Shown: piece after piece, positions 17,684 to 26,357 of the stretch | Numbering within the stretch: position 1 is the stretch's first letter | Layout of the letters: every line of letters starts with the position of its first letter | Source of the DNA: Mycolicibacterium tusciae | GTDB lineage: Bacteria; Actinomycetota; Actinomycetes; Mycobacteriales; Mycobacteriaceae | DNA length: 64,000 nt | Assembly: GCF_002086795.1 (NCBI RefSeq) | Contig: NZ_MVIM01000010.1 | Span: forward strand, 62,001 to 126,000 | Direction: 5' to 3' | Program-made: the position numbers and the translations under genes | The notes under the pieces: generated by a model | Databases searched by the model: none | Told to the model about the DNA's origin: nothing | The model's input: the letters and a program-made list of their open reading frames with translations, nothing else

Positions 17684-18682
17684 ATGGACGAAAAAGAGAT
17701 GACGATGCGCGAGGCGCTGAACCTCGCGCTGGATCAGGCGCTGGCGGCCGATGACCGGGTGTTCCTGCTCGGTGAGGACATCGCCGATCCCGGAGCTTCG
17801 GGCCCGACGGCGGGACTGTCGACGAAGTACGGACACGATCGGGTGCTGGACACCCCGATATCGGAGGCCGCCATCGTCGGCGCCGCGATCGGCGCGGCCA
17901 TCGATGGGCTGATACCTGTCGCCGAGATCATGATCATGGACTTCATCGGCATCGCCGCCGACCAGCTGATCAACAACGCCGCCAAACTGAGGTTCATGAC
18001 GGCGGGACGCACGGCGGCGCCGATCACCGTGCGCACACAGGTGTACGGCGGACTCGCCACCGGTGCAACGCATTCGCAGACGCTGGAAGCCTGGTTCATG
18101 CACATCCCGGGCATGAAGGTCATCGTCCCTTCGACCCCGCGCGACGGTAAGGGCCTGCTGACATCTGCGATCTTCGATCCAGATCCGTGCCTGTTCATCG
18201 AAACGATCCGCCTGCAGGGTCAGAAGGGTCCCGTACCAACAGATCCCGGCTTCGCCATTCCGCTGGGCCAGGCCGATATCAAGCGGCGCGGATCCGACGT
18301 CACGCTCATCAGCTACGGCCGCAGCGTGCTCGAATGTCTAACCGCCGCCCAGCAGTTGCAGGACCTGGGCGTGAACGCCGAGGTGGTCGACCTGCGGACC
18401 CTGGTGCCACTGGATGTCGAGACCATCGTCGAATCGGTGCGGCGCACCCGCCGCGCGGTGGTCGTGCACGACGCCGTCCAGTTCGCGGGACCGGGTGCGG
18501 AGATCGTGGCCACCCTGCAAGCCGAATGCTTCGGCGAGCTCACCGCCCCGATCGAGCGCGTCGGCGCACGCTTCGTTCCCACGCCGGCGGCGGCGGCGCT
18601 GGAGGTGCAGATCTATCCGTCGGCAGCACGGATCGTCGACGCCGCGCAGCGGACACTGGCCACCGCGGGCGCGCATGGCTGA
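17684..18682 (+). CDS. Thiamine-diphosphate-dependent dehydrogenase E1 beta subunit
   Basis: 332 residues; start at ATG 17684 with GAGGAAGG just upstream. AcoB/PdhB-type: LLGEDIADPG, TPISEAAIVGAAIGAA and the C-terminal transketolase domain with VVDLRTLVPLDVETI. It forms the active site at its interface with E1 alpha. Its last eight bases overlap the start of the lipoyl-domain gene. Confidence 0.92.
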   Translation: MDEKEMTMREALNLALDQALAADDRVFLLGEDIADPGASGPTAGLSTKYGHDRVLDTPISEAAIVGAAIGAAIDGLIPVAEIMIMDFIGIAADQLINNAAKLRFMTAGRTAAPITVRTQVYGGLATGATHSQTLEAWFMHIPGMKVIVPSTPRDGKGLLTSAIFDPDPCLFIETIRLQGQKGPVPTDPGFAIPLGQADIKRRGSDVTLISYGRSVLECLTAAQQLQDLGVNAEVVDLRTLVPLDVETIVESVRRTRRAVVVHDAVQFAGPGAEIVATLQAECFGELTAPIERVGARFVPTPAAAALEVQIYPSAARIVDAAQRTLATAGAHG

Positions 18683-18911
18683 GTTCGTCATTCGCATCCC
18701 CCGCACGTCGGTTGCGGTGTCCGAAGCGGAGCTGACCGAGTTGCTGGTCGAGGACGGCGAGCACGTGGATGAAGGCGCCCCACTCTTCACGGTGGCCACC
18801 GAGAAGGTGGAACAGGAGATCGAAGCAGGCGCATCGGGCACGGTCAACTGGACCGGCGAGATAGGGACCCTCTACGACATCGGCGCTGAAATCGGCGTCA
18901 TCACGTCATAA
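18675..18911 (+). CDS. Stand-alone lipoyl (biotinyl-lipoyl-like) domain protein
   Basis: 78 residues, one complete lipoyl domain and nothing else. The lipoylation site is Lys44 in TVATEKVEQEIEAG, where the usual D-K-A is E-K-V; the flanking glycines (DGEHVDEGAP, SGTVNW) match the fold. There is no peripheral-subunit-binding domain and no acyltransferase domain, so it is not a normal E2. It would accept the acyl group from E1 alpha/beta. How the acyl group reaches CoA is unclear: a housekeeping E2, or another protein of the operon. The gene overlaps E1 beta by eight bases. Confidence 0.85.
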   Translation: MAEFVIRIPRTSVAVSEAELTELLVEDGEHVDEGAPLFTVATEKVEQEIEAGASGTVNWTGEIGTLYDIGAEIGVITS

Positions 18912-18928
18912 CGAAAGGTTGTTCATCC

Positions 18929-19795
18929 ATGGACGTCAACGAGACTCGCGAACGGATCATCTTCGAAAAGAAGGGTCCCATCGCGTCCATCACCTTGAAC
19001 TGGCCCGAGAAGGCCAACGCTCAGGACCAGAAGCAGGTCGAGGAGATCGACGATGCGCTTCGGGACGCCGACCGCGATTACGACATCAAGGTTCTGATCC
19101 TGAAGGCCAATGGTAAGGGCTTCTGCTCGGGGCACGCCATCGGCAACAACGCCGTCGACTACCCGGAGTTCGTCGAGGGCTTCAAGGCCACCGGTATGCC
19201 GTGGAAGCCCCAGACCGACTTGTTCGTCAAGCCGATCCTGAACCTGTGGGAGTTCTCCAAGCCCACCATTTCTCAGATCCACGGGTACTGCGTCGGTGGC
19301 GGCACCCACTACGGGCTGACCACCGATATCGCGATCGCTTCCGACGACGCCTACTTCTCGTATCCCCCGCTGCAGGGGTTCGGGATGCCGTCGGGTGAAT
19401 GCTCGATCGAGCCATGGGTTTTCATGAACTGGCGGCGCGCGTCCTATTACCTCTACACCGCCGAAACCGTCGACGCGAACAAGGCACTGGAGTACGGCCT
19501 CATCAACGAGGTGGTCAAGCGCGAAGATCTGGATGCGCGGGTGGAGGCGATCGCCCGTCACATCGCCCAGGCTCCGCTCACCACGCTGCTGGCCACGAAG
19601 GCGAACATCAAGCGGGCGTGGGAGATGATGGGCATGCGGGTGCACTGGCAGAGTTCCAACGACCTCGTCGCGCTCGCGTCGGTCAGCAGGGACGTCCAGG
19701 AACTCATCCAGCGGGTGTTCGCGGACAAGATTCTGCCGTCGGAGATGGCCGAGCGTCAGGCGGCCGCATCCAAGAACGGCGATGCCGTCACGTAA
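18929..19795 (+). CDS. Enoyl-CoA hydratase/isomerase (crotonase family)
   Basis: 288 residues. Oxyanion-hole segments KGFCSGHA and IHGYCVGGG; acidic SGECSIEPW in the catalytic region. It is a paralogue of the crotonase at 11131, longer by a C-terminal tail and by an insertion around residues 70-95. It follows the lipoyl gene by 17 bases (AACGAAAGG ribosome site). Possible roles are hydration of an enoyl-CoA or retro-Claisen ring cleavage. Confidence 0.9.
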   Translation: MDVNETRERIIFEKKGPIASITLNWPEKANAQDQKQVEEIDDALRDADRDYDIKVLILKANGKGFCSGHAIGNNAVDYPEFVEGFKATGMPWKPQTDLFVKPILNLWEFSKPTISQIHGYCVGGGTHYGLTTDIAIASDDAYFSYPPLQGFGMPSGECSIEPWVFMNWRRASYYLYTAETVDANKALEYGLINEVVKREDLDARVEAIARHIAQAPLTTLLATKANIKRAWEMMGMRVHWQSSNDLVALASVSRDVQELIQRVFADKILPSEMAERQAAASKNGDAVT

Positions 19796-19804
19796 GGGTG
19801 TCCG

Positions 19805-21340
19805 TTGAACATCTCTGACCATGCGACGGAGGCCGCGGACTCACCGGCCGTGATCGTTGCGGATGGTGAGACCATCACGTACGGCGACCTCTACGCGGGT
19901 AGCCGGCGGGTGGCGGCCCTGCTGCACGAGGCCGGGTTGCGGCCGGGTGACGGGGTCGCGCTGGTACTGCCGAACCGTCCGGAGTTCTTCGAGATCACCT
20001 GGGGCTGCCAGCTTTCCGGGCTCTACTACAGCGCGGTCAACACGCACTTCACCTCGGACGAGGTCGCCTACGTGATCGACGACTCCGAGGCCAAGGCGGT
20101 GCTCATCGACGAGTCGATGCCTGAGCTGGCGGCCCACATTCTGGAGACAAACCCGGGCGTCGTGGTGCACATCAGCGTGGGTGCCGCGCTGCCGGGCTGG
20201 ACGGCTTACCGCGAGGCGCTGGGATCGGCGGGCGACGCACCGTCGATCAGCGACGGTACCGAGATGCTCTACTCCTCGGGAACCACGGGGCGGCCCAAGG
20301 CCGTTCGCCGGCCCCTGCCGACCGACGGCCAGGGGTCGTGGGCGCAGAAGGTCCTCGAGTACTCGCTCGGCCAGCGCTACGACATGACCTCGTCCAGTGT
20401 CTATCTCTCCCCGGCACCGCTGTATCACGCGGCGGGCATCAACTACACGATGGCGGTGCACCGGGTGGGCGCCGCCTCGATCCTGATGCGAAAGTTCGAC
20501 GCCGAGGCCGTACTGCGGCACATCGAGACGCACCGCGTCACGCATGCGCAGTTCGTGCCGACGATGTTCGTGCGGATGCTCAAGCTGCCCGAAGAGGTTC
20601 GCGCCGCCTACGATATGTCGAGCCTGCGGTGCGTGATCCATGCTGCCGCGCCGTGCCCGGTCGACGTCAAGTACAAGATGATGGAGTGGTTCGGCCCGAT
20701 CATCCACGAGTACTACGGGGGCACAGAAGGATTCGCGGGCACCGGGATCGGACCCGAAGACTGGCTGGCGCACCCGGGTTCGGTGGGTAAGCCCATCACC
20801 CGTGTGCATGTGCTGGATGCCGACGGGATCGAAGTTCCCGTCGGCACCGCCGGGGAACTCTACTTCGAGGGGGGACCGGCGTTCGAATACTTCAAGGACC
20901 CGGCCAAGACCGCCTCGGTGTCCAACGACCGCGGCTGGCGATCGCTGGGTGATATGGGGTTCGTCGACGAGGACGGCTACCTCTATCTCACCGACCGGTC
21001 GACGTTCATGATCGTGTCCGGTGGGGTGAACATCTACCCGCAGGAGGTGGAGAACCTGCTCGTGATGCATCCCAAGCTCGCCGATGCCGCGGTGTTCGGC
21101 GTCCCGAACGACGAGTTCGGCGAGGAGGTCAAGGCGGTTGTGCAACCGATCGGCGGAGTCGACGCGGGACCCGCACTCGAAGCGGAATTGATCGATTACT
21201 GCCGTAGCAACCTAGCGACCTACAAGTGCCCTCGCAGCATCGAATTCGACCCGGAACTGCCGCGCGATCCCAACGGAAAGCTCTACAAGCGGCGTATCCG
21301 CGACCGTTACTGGCAGGACCGCTCGTCACGCATCGTGTGA
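19805..21340 (+). CDS. fadD: Acyl-CoA ligase (ANL superfamily, FadD4-like)
   Basis: 511 residues from a TTG start nine bases after the crotonase stop; AAGGG lies at a fair distance upstream, and no ATG fits. P-loop YSSGTTGRPK, motif YYGGTEG, hinge LGDMGFVDEDG, and the C-terminal catalytic Lys in DPNGKLYKR. It would activate a carboxylic acid to CoA ester. It is last gene of the 15491-21340 operon. It ends one base before the convergent ADH gene. Confidence 0.9.
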   Translation: MNISDHATEAADSPAVIVADGETITYGDLYAGSRRVAALLHEAGLRPGDGVALVLPNRPEFFEITWGCQLSGLYYSAVNTHFTSDEVAYVIDDSEAKAVLIDESMPELAAHILETNPGVVVHISVGAALPGWTAYREALGSAGDAPSISDGTEMLYSSGTTGRPKAVRRPLPTDGQGSWAQKVLEYSLGQRYDMTSSSVYLSPAPLYHAAGINYTMAVHRVGAASILMRKFDAEAVLRHIETHRVTHAQFVPTMFVRMLKLPEEVRAAYDMSSLRCVIHAAAPCPVDVKYKMMEWFGPIIHEYYGGTEGFAGTGIGPEDWLAHPGSVGKPITRVHVLDADGIEVPVGTAGELYFEGGPAFEYFKDPAKTASVSNDRGWRSLGDMGFVDEDGYLYLTDRSTFMIVSGGVNIYPQEVENLLVMHPKLADAAVFGVPNDEFGEEVKAVVQPIGGVDAGPALEAELIDYCRSNLATYKCPRSIEFDPELPRDPNGKLYKRRIRDRYWQDRSSRIV

Positions 21341-21341
21341 C

Positions 21342-22499
21342 TCAATCCAGGCTGAAATCAATGATGCCGCGCACGATCTCACCGTTGAGCTGGTCGCGGT
21401 AGCCGTCGTTGATCTCGTCGAGCCGGTAGCGCCGGGTGATCATCTCGTCGAGTTGCAGCTGCCCCGATTCGTAGAGCTTGATGAAGCGGGGCACGTCCAC
21501 CCGGGGATTGCATGATCCGTACACGGTGCCGACGAGGTTCTTGTTCCACAGGATGAACTCCTGCAGGTTGATTCCGATGGAACTCGTGAGCTGCCTGGTC
21601 ATTCCGGTCAGCACACAGGTTCCACCCTTGCGCGTCAGGCTCAGCGCGGGCTGTACATCGTCCTCGGTGATCAGCGATGGGGAGACGATCACACTGTCCG
21701 CCATCACGCCGGCGGTCAGATCACGAACCAGATCGGCGGCTTCCTCGGTGGACGCGACGCTATGGGTTGCGCCGAACCCCAATGCCGATTTCTGTTTGAA
21801 CTCCACCGGATCGACGGCGATGATCTGTGCGGCACCGTTGATGCGTGCGCCCTGGATGGCTCCGGTGCCGATACCGCCGACCCCGATCACCACGACGGTG
21901 TCGCCGGTGCGCACCTTCGCGCGGTTCTCCGCGGAGCCGTAACCGGTGGGAACTCCGCAGGACAGCAGCGCCATCGGTAGCAGCGGCAGGTGCGGGTCGA
22001 TCTTGACGATCGAATCCGGTGACACCACAGTGTGTTTCGAGAACGCGCCGACCTTCGACAGATGGCCCAGATTGCGGCCGTCGGATGTGTGATGACGGAA
22101 CGTGCCGTCGGTGGGCATGCCGGGAATCATCACCTGGGCGCCCATATCGCAGATGTACTCCATCCCGGAGTTGCACCACCGGCAGTTGCCGCACACGGCA
22201 ACAAAGGACGTCACGACGTGGTCGCCGGGTTTGAACTCCGTGACGCCTTCGCCGACTTCGAGGACCACCCCTGCGCCTTCGTGGCCACCGATCAACGGGA
22301 ACATCGACGGCAGCCCGTAAGACTGCATCACCTCGTTGGACGCGGACATGTCACCGTTGCGAATGTGCTCGTCGGAGTGGCACAGCCCGGCCGCCGCCAT
22401 TTCGAGGAGCACCTCGCCGGCCTTCGGCGGGTCGAGCTCGAACTCCTCGACCGACCACTGCTGGCCCATGTCGTGCAGGATCGCGGCGCGTGTCCTCAT
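21342..22499 (-). CDS. Zinc alcohol dehydrogenase, NDMA-dependent (mycofactocin-associated) family
   Basis: 385 residues from the ATG at 22499. Catalytic zinc ligands in GLCHSDEH and GGHEGAG, four structural-zinc cysteines in CGNCRWCNSGMEYIC, and nucleotide fold VVVIGVGGIGTGA. The N-terminal text (ILHDMGQQWSVEEFELDPP) matches the actinobacterial family whose NAD stays bound and is re-oxidised by an artificial acceptor (NDMA) in vitro and by mycofactocin in vivo. The start overlaps the upstream P450 stop by ATGA, so it likely oxidises that P450's product. Confidence 0.9.
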   Translation of the reverse strand: MRTRAAILHDMGQQWSVEEFELDPPKAGEVLLEMAAAGLCHSDEHIRNGDMSASNEVMQSYGLPSMFPLIGGHEGAGVVLEVGEGVTEFKPGDHVVTSFVAVCGNCRWCNSGMEYICDMGAQVMIPGMPTDGTFRHHTSDGRNLGHLSKVGAFSKHTVVSPDSIVKIDPHLPLLPMALLSCGVPTGYGSAENRAKVRTGDTVVVIGVGGIGTGAIQGARINGAAQIIAVDPVEFKQKSALGFGATHSVASTEEAADLVRDLTAGVMADSVIVSPSLITEDDVQPALSLTRKGGTCVLTGMTRQLTSSIGINLQEFILWNKNLVGTVYGSCNPRVDVPRFIKLYESGQLQLDEMITRRYRLDEINDGYRDQLNGEIVRGIIDFSLD

Positions 22500-23704
22500 G
22501 CGACCGGTCGGAACGTGACAGGCAGATGCTTGGGGGAGCGGAACGGCATGCCGACAATCTTCGTATCGTCGTCTTCGATTAGTTGGAAATCGGTCAAACG
22601 GTCGAAGAGACTCGTCAACATCGCCTTCGTTTCGACCCTGGCCAGATGCATCCCGAGGCAGCTGTGAATGCCGCCGGCGAACGAGATGTGAGCCCGGCGC
22701 GGACGGTGGATGTCGAACACATCGGGACGCTCCCACCGCTTGTCGTCACGATTGGCCGCGCCCATGCACAAGGTGATCGACGCGCCCTCCGGGATCGTCA
22801 TGCCGTGCATCTCGACATCACGGGTGGTGTTGCGCGCCACCAGCACGAGCGGGGTCTCGAAGCGGATCCCTTCCTCGATAGCGGCCGGGATCAGGCTGCG
22901 ATCCCGTTGCAGCGCCTCGAGTTGGTCCGGGTGGGTCAGCAACAGTTGCAGCAGATTTCCTGATGACCGGTAGGTGGTCTCGAGCCCGGCCGGCAGCAGC
23001 AGGCGCAGGAACGAGATGATCGCCTCATCGGTGAGCTTCTCCCCGTCGATCTCCGCGGCGACGAGGTCGCCGATGACATCGTTGGTCGGTTGGCTTCGCC
23101 GTTGATCCACCTGCTGCTGGAAATAGGTACCCAGTTCGACCGACGCGGTCAGCCCCGCCTCGATGTCCTCGGTGATCGAGATCAGATCCAGCGACAGCTT
23201 CCGAAAGAAATCCAGATCCTCCTGCGGCAGCCCGAGCAGCGCGGCAGTGACCCTGGTGGGGAACTCGAACGTCACCGCCTTGACGAGATCGACCTCGCCG
23301 TCGTGGGAGAACTCGTCGACCAGCTGATCACAGATCGGATCGATCACCTCGGGTTCCCACTTGGCCAGCGAGCTCTGCTTGAAGGCCTTGCTCACCAGGC
23401 TGCGATGGTCGTGATGCTGCTTGCCCGCCATGCCGAGGATCGTCGGCCCGAAGACCAACCCGATGGTCTGGTTGTACATCTCCGAGGCGAACACCGTGTC
23501 TTCGCGAAAGGCGGTGAAGACGCTGTCGAAGTCGAACAACGTCCAGTTCTCCGGGTTCTTCAGCTCCTCGGGCATCAGGTCGCTCTCCATGAGCGTCCCG
23601 CGCCACACCGGCGACGTCTTACGCATGTGCTCGAAGTAGGGGTAGGGATCGTTCACCAAATCGGGGGCGGTCGGCTGATCATGCGAATCCGTGCTGGTCG
23701 TCAC
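22496..23704 (-). CDS. Cytochrome P450
   Basis: 402 residues from a GTG at 23704, chosen because GGGAGG lies five bases upstream; a longer ATG start at 23722 would put that ribosome site inside the gene. I-helix LPAGLETTY, ExxR as EEGIR, heme loop FAGGIHSCLG with Cys349. It is coupled to the NDMA-type ADH. It is divergent from the Rieske-type ferredoxin at 23789, with site C between them. Confidence 0.93.
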   Translation of the reverse strand: MTTSTDSHDQPTAPDLVNDPYPYFEHMRKTSPVWRGTLMESDLMPEELKNPENWTLFDFDSVFTAFREDTVFASEMYNQTIGLVFGPTILGMAGKQHHDHRSLVSKAFKQSSLAKWEPEVIDPICDQLVDEFSHDGEVDLVKAVTFEFPTRVTAALLGLPQEDLDFFRKLSLDLISITEDIEAGLTASVELGTYFQQQVDQRRSQPTNDVIGDLVAAEIDGEKLTDEAIISFLRLLLPAGLETTYRSSGNLLQLLLTHPDQLEALQRDRSLIPAAIEEGIRFETPLVLVARNTTRDVEMHGMTIPEGASITLCMGAANRDDKRWERPDVFDIHRPRRAHISFAGGIHSCLGMHLARVETKAMLTSLFDRLTDFQLIEDDDTKIVGMPFRSPKHLPVTFRPVA

Positions 23705-23742
23705 ACATGCCTCCCGGCCCAAGCATTAGCAAGTCGTTCGCT

Positions 23743-23760
23743 CTATCTTTACTATTTTAG
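23743..23760. promoter_or_regulatory. AT-rich 18-bp motif, site C
   Basis: CTATCTTTACTATTTTAG in the divergent gap between P450 (23704) and the Rieske-type protein (23789). It is followed by ATTCTAGGTCAAGG, a block also found after site D read on the minus strand. TATTCT (23761-23766) may be the -10 box of the rightward promoter. Confidence 0.65.
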
Positions 23761-23788
23761 TATTCTAGGTCAAGGGAGAGGAGGTTCT

Positions 23789-24145
23789 ATGCAGCGCCGA
23801 CCGGTGTGTGCGATCGAAGACCTGCCTCCGGGAACGATGAAGCTGGTCCAGGCCGGAAAGTTCGGCGTGGGGGTCTACAACATCCACGGGTCGCTCTACG
23901 CGATCGCGAACTACTGCTCACATGAGGGCGCACCGCTGTGCCTGGGCTACGTCAGGGGAACCACCGAGTACGACCCGGAGATGCCCGACCAGATCCGCCA
24001 TGTGCGTGAAGGCCAGATCGCGCGTTGCCCCTGGCATCAGTGGGAGTTCGACATCACCACGGGCGAATGCCTCGCCGATCCCAAGAAGCGAGTGCGCACG
24101 TACGAGGTGGACGTCGCGGACGGACAGGTGTATCTCACGGCATGA
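23789..24145 (+). CDS. Rieske-type [2Fe-2S] protein with a long insertion
   Basis: 118 residues; start ATG 23789 after GGGAGAGGAGG. Rieske ligands Cys43/His45 (CSH) and Cys80/His83 (CPWH). The 34 residues between the two ligand pairs are about twice the usual 15-17; the extra part is acidic (TTEYDPEMPDQ). It could be a ferredoxin for the divergent P450 or for the Rieske oxygenases, or a small oxygenase-like subunit for the two amidohydrolases it precedes. Its stop overlaps the next start (ATGA). Confidence 0.85.
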   Translation: MQRRPVCAIEDLPPGTMKLVQAGKFGVGVYNIHGSLYAIANYCSHEGAPLCLGYVRGTTEYDPEMPDQIRHVREGQIARCPWHQWEFDITTGECLADPKKRVRTYEVDVADGQVYLTA

Positions 24146-25194
24146 CGATCATCGATGCGAATGTGCAGCCGCACTTCCGGTACAACTCCGAGATCCGGCG
24201 GTATCTGTCGGCGCCGCACAAGCTGCGCGCTATTCCCGACGTGGAGCAGCAGTGGTACCAGGCGCCGGGTGGAGACTACCGCCAGGATCTGTACGGCGAA
24301 GGTTATCCAGGGTCGGATCCAGATACCGTGGCGCATCATCTCTTTGACGGCACCGGCGTTGCCTTCGCCATTCTCAATCCGCTGACGCGCGGCAACATCG
24401 CCGATTATCTGCTGAACAGCCGGATCTGCGCGGCGGTCAACGACTGGCTGCTCGACCGCTGGCTGGATCCGGACACGTCGAACCGGTTCCGCGGCACCAT
24501 CCGGATCAACCCCGAGGACGTCAGGGGAGCGGTCGCCGAGATCAAGCGACTGGCCGACCACCCGAAGATGGTTCAGGTCGGCGTCCCGATGCAGTCGCGT
24601 GAGCCCTACGGCAAACCCATGTTCGAGCCGATCTGGGAGGCCGCCGCCGCACACGGGCTGCCGGTGGTCGTACACATCAACGGCGGCAATGGTGTTGACC
24701 ATGCGCCGACCTTCGCCGGTCATGCCTACACCTATCCGGGCTATGCCGCGTTCATGCCGCTGAACTCCTTCGTCCACCTGGCGACGCTGATCGTCGAGGG
24801 CATGTTCGGTCGGCACCCCGATCTGCGATTCGTCTTCGCCGACGGCGGCTACGACATTCTCACACCACTCATGTGGCGCCTCGACACGTTCTGGATGTCG
24901 ATGCGGGATCAAACCCCGTGGGTGGACCGGTTTCCCAGCGAGTACCTGCGCGACCATGTGCGATTCTGTTCGTCGGCGCTCGACGGGCCGACGGACGAGA
25001 GCCAGGCAGAGCAGTGGATGGACTTCACCGGCAAGGCCGACCTGGTGATGTACGGGTCGAGCTATCCGCACTGGTCCACAACGGCGCCGGACACCGTCGT
25101 CGCAGGTCTCAACAGTGACCAGCGGGACAAAGTGCTGTGGCGCAACGCAAGTGAACTCTATGGTGTCGCCTCAGTCGAAGGGAGCCTGACGTGA
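24142..25194 (+). CDS. Amidohydrolase-2 family protein lacking metal ligands (probable pseudoenzyme)
   Basis: 350 residues with the same fold and blocks as the amidohydrolases at 6877 and 25191 (HPDLRFVFADGG, EYLRDHVRFCSSA). The metal site is degraded: the N-terminal D-x-D-x-H motif reads DANVQP (Asp to Asn, His to Gln) and the C-terminal SDYPHW reads SSYPHW (Asp to Ser). The mid His (VVVHINGG) remains. The gene is coupled at both ends (ATGA before, GTGA after) and has an intact frame. The likely role is a structural or regulatory partner of the intact paralogue that follows. Confidence 0.85.
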   Translation: MTIIDANVQPHFRYNSEIRRYLSAPHKLRAIPDVEQQWYQAPGGDYRQDLYGEGYPGSDPDTVAHHLFDGTGVAFAILNPLTRGNIADYLLNSRICAAVNDWLLDRWLDPDTSNRFRGTIRINPEDVRGAVAEIKRLADHPKMVQVGVPMQSREPYGKPMFEPIWEAAAAHGLPVVVHINGGNGVDHAPTFAGHAYTYPGYAAFMPLNSFVHLATLIVEGMFGRHPDLRFVFADGGYDILTPLMWRLDTFWMSMRDQTPWVDRFPSEYLRDHVRFCSSALDGPTDESQAEQWMDFTGKADLVMYGSSYPHWSTTAPDTVVAGLNSDQRDKVLWRNASELYGVASVEGSLT

Positions 25195-26357
25195 CGACTG
25201 TCGAGGACGTCCAGGACAAGACCGCCGCGGACATCGCGGTGACGATCGTCGACACCGACGTCCACCCGCTGCCCGTGTCGGCCGAAGTGCTCAAGTCGTA
25301 TGCGCCCGCGGAGTGGAAGGACAAGCTGTGGCCGTCGGGTAATGCCGTCTCGCCCGTCCCGCATTTCTACGACACGCCGGACTCGTACAAGACGAATTCA
25401 CTGCGGGTCGACGCAGGCCCGCCTGGCGGCGGTGTCGCCGGCAGTGATCCGGGCTTCGCAGCCAAGCAGCTGCTGGTCGATGCCGGCGTGAGTATCGCTG
25501 TGCTGGAACCGATGTGCGACGCACAGCTACCGCAGGCCGAAGACGTCCTCAAGGCCACCCACAACGACTGGCTCGCCGACGTGTGGCTGGGCGAGGCCAA
25601 CTGGCACGGCCGTTGGCGGGGCGCGATCAGCGTCACCGCGCAGGACCCGGCAGCGGCCGCACGCGAGATCGAGCGGTGGGCCGGGCATCCGTACATGGCC
25701 GAAGTGCTCATGACGCCGCAGACCCGCGGGATCCCGTTCGGGAGCCCGCACTTCGATCCGATGTATGCGGCCGCGGCACGCCATGGTCTTCCCGTCGCCA
25801 CCCACCTCATGGGGCAGACGCCGTTCGAGTTGATTCCGATCTACCCGGTCGGCAACCCGGCGCACTGGCACGACTTCTTCGCGTCCTGGCCGCTGCTGTA
25901 TGTGTCGCATCTGATGAGCCTGGTGTTCGACGGCGCCTTCGACCGCCATCCCGATCTGCGGGTGGTGTTCGTCGAGGGTGGCTTCACGTGGGCGTTGCCC
26001 GCGATGTGGCGGATGGACCGAATCTGGGAGCAGCGCAGGGCGGATCTGCCACAGGTGCGTCGTAAGCCCTCCGACTATGTCCGCGAGCACGTGCGGTTCA
26101 CGACGCAGCCGCTCGAGGAGGTCGACCTCGGCGAGTACCGCAAGTACCTCGAGACGATGGATCTCGGTGACAACATCATGTTCTCCACGGACTATCCGCA
26201 TTGGAGCTACGACTCGCCGGACTGGGCGATCAGGCGGTTCCCGGCAGACCAGCGTGAGCGAATCATGCGCGGCAACGCCACGGTGCTATACGGCTTGCCC
26301 GCCACCGTCAAGGCGTTGCCGTCCGAGATGCCGGCCGCAGGTGGCCGCGCCGAGTGA
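25191..26357 (+). CDS. Amidohydrolase-2 family metal-dependent hydrolase
   Basis: 388 residues from GTG 25191, overlapping the upstream stop. The metal site is intact: DTDVHP near residue 24, His in VATHLMGQ, Asp in STDYPHWS. The first 20 residues are an extra polar leader relative to the 24142 paralogue. It may form a heteromer with the degenerate protein before it. The reaction is not identifiable; amidohydrolase-2 members cleave C-C bonds of ring-opened ketones or decarboxylate. Confidence 0.88.
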   Translation: MTTVEDVQDKTAADIAVTIVDTDVHPLPVSAEVLKSYAPAEWKDKLWPSGNAVSPVPHFYDTPDSYKTNSLRVDAGPPGGGVAGSDPGFAAKQLLVDAGVSIAVLEPMCDAQLPQAEDVLKATHNDWLADVWLGEANWHGRWRGAISVTAQDPAAAAREIERWAGHPYMAEVLMTPQTRGIPFGSPHFDPMYAAAARHGLPVATHLMGQTPFELIPIYPVGNPAHWHDFFASWPLLYVSHLMSLVFDGAFDRHPDLRVVFVEGGFTWALPAMWRMDRIWEQRRADLPQVRRKPSDYVREHVRFTTQPLEEVDLGEYRKYLETMDLGDNIMFSTDYPHWSYDSPDWAIRRFPADQRERIMRGNATVLYGLPATVKALPSEMPAAGGRAE

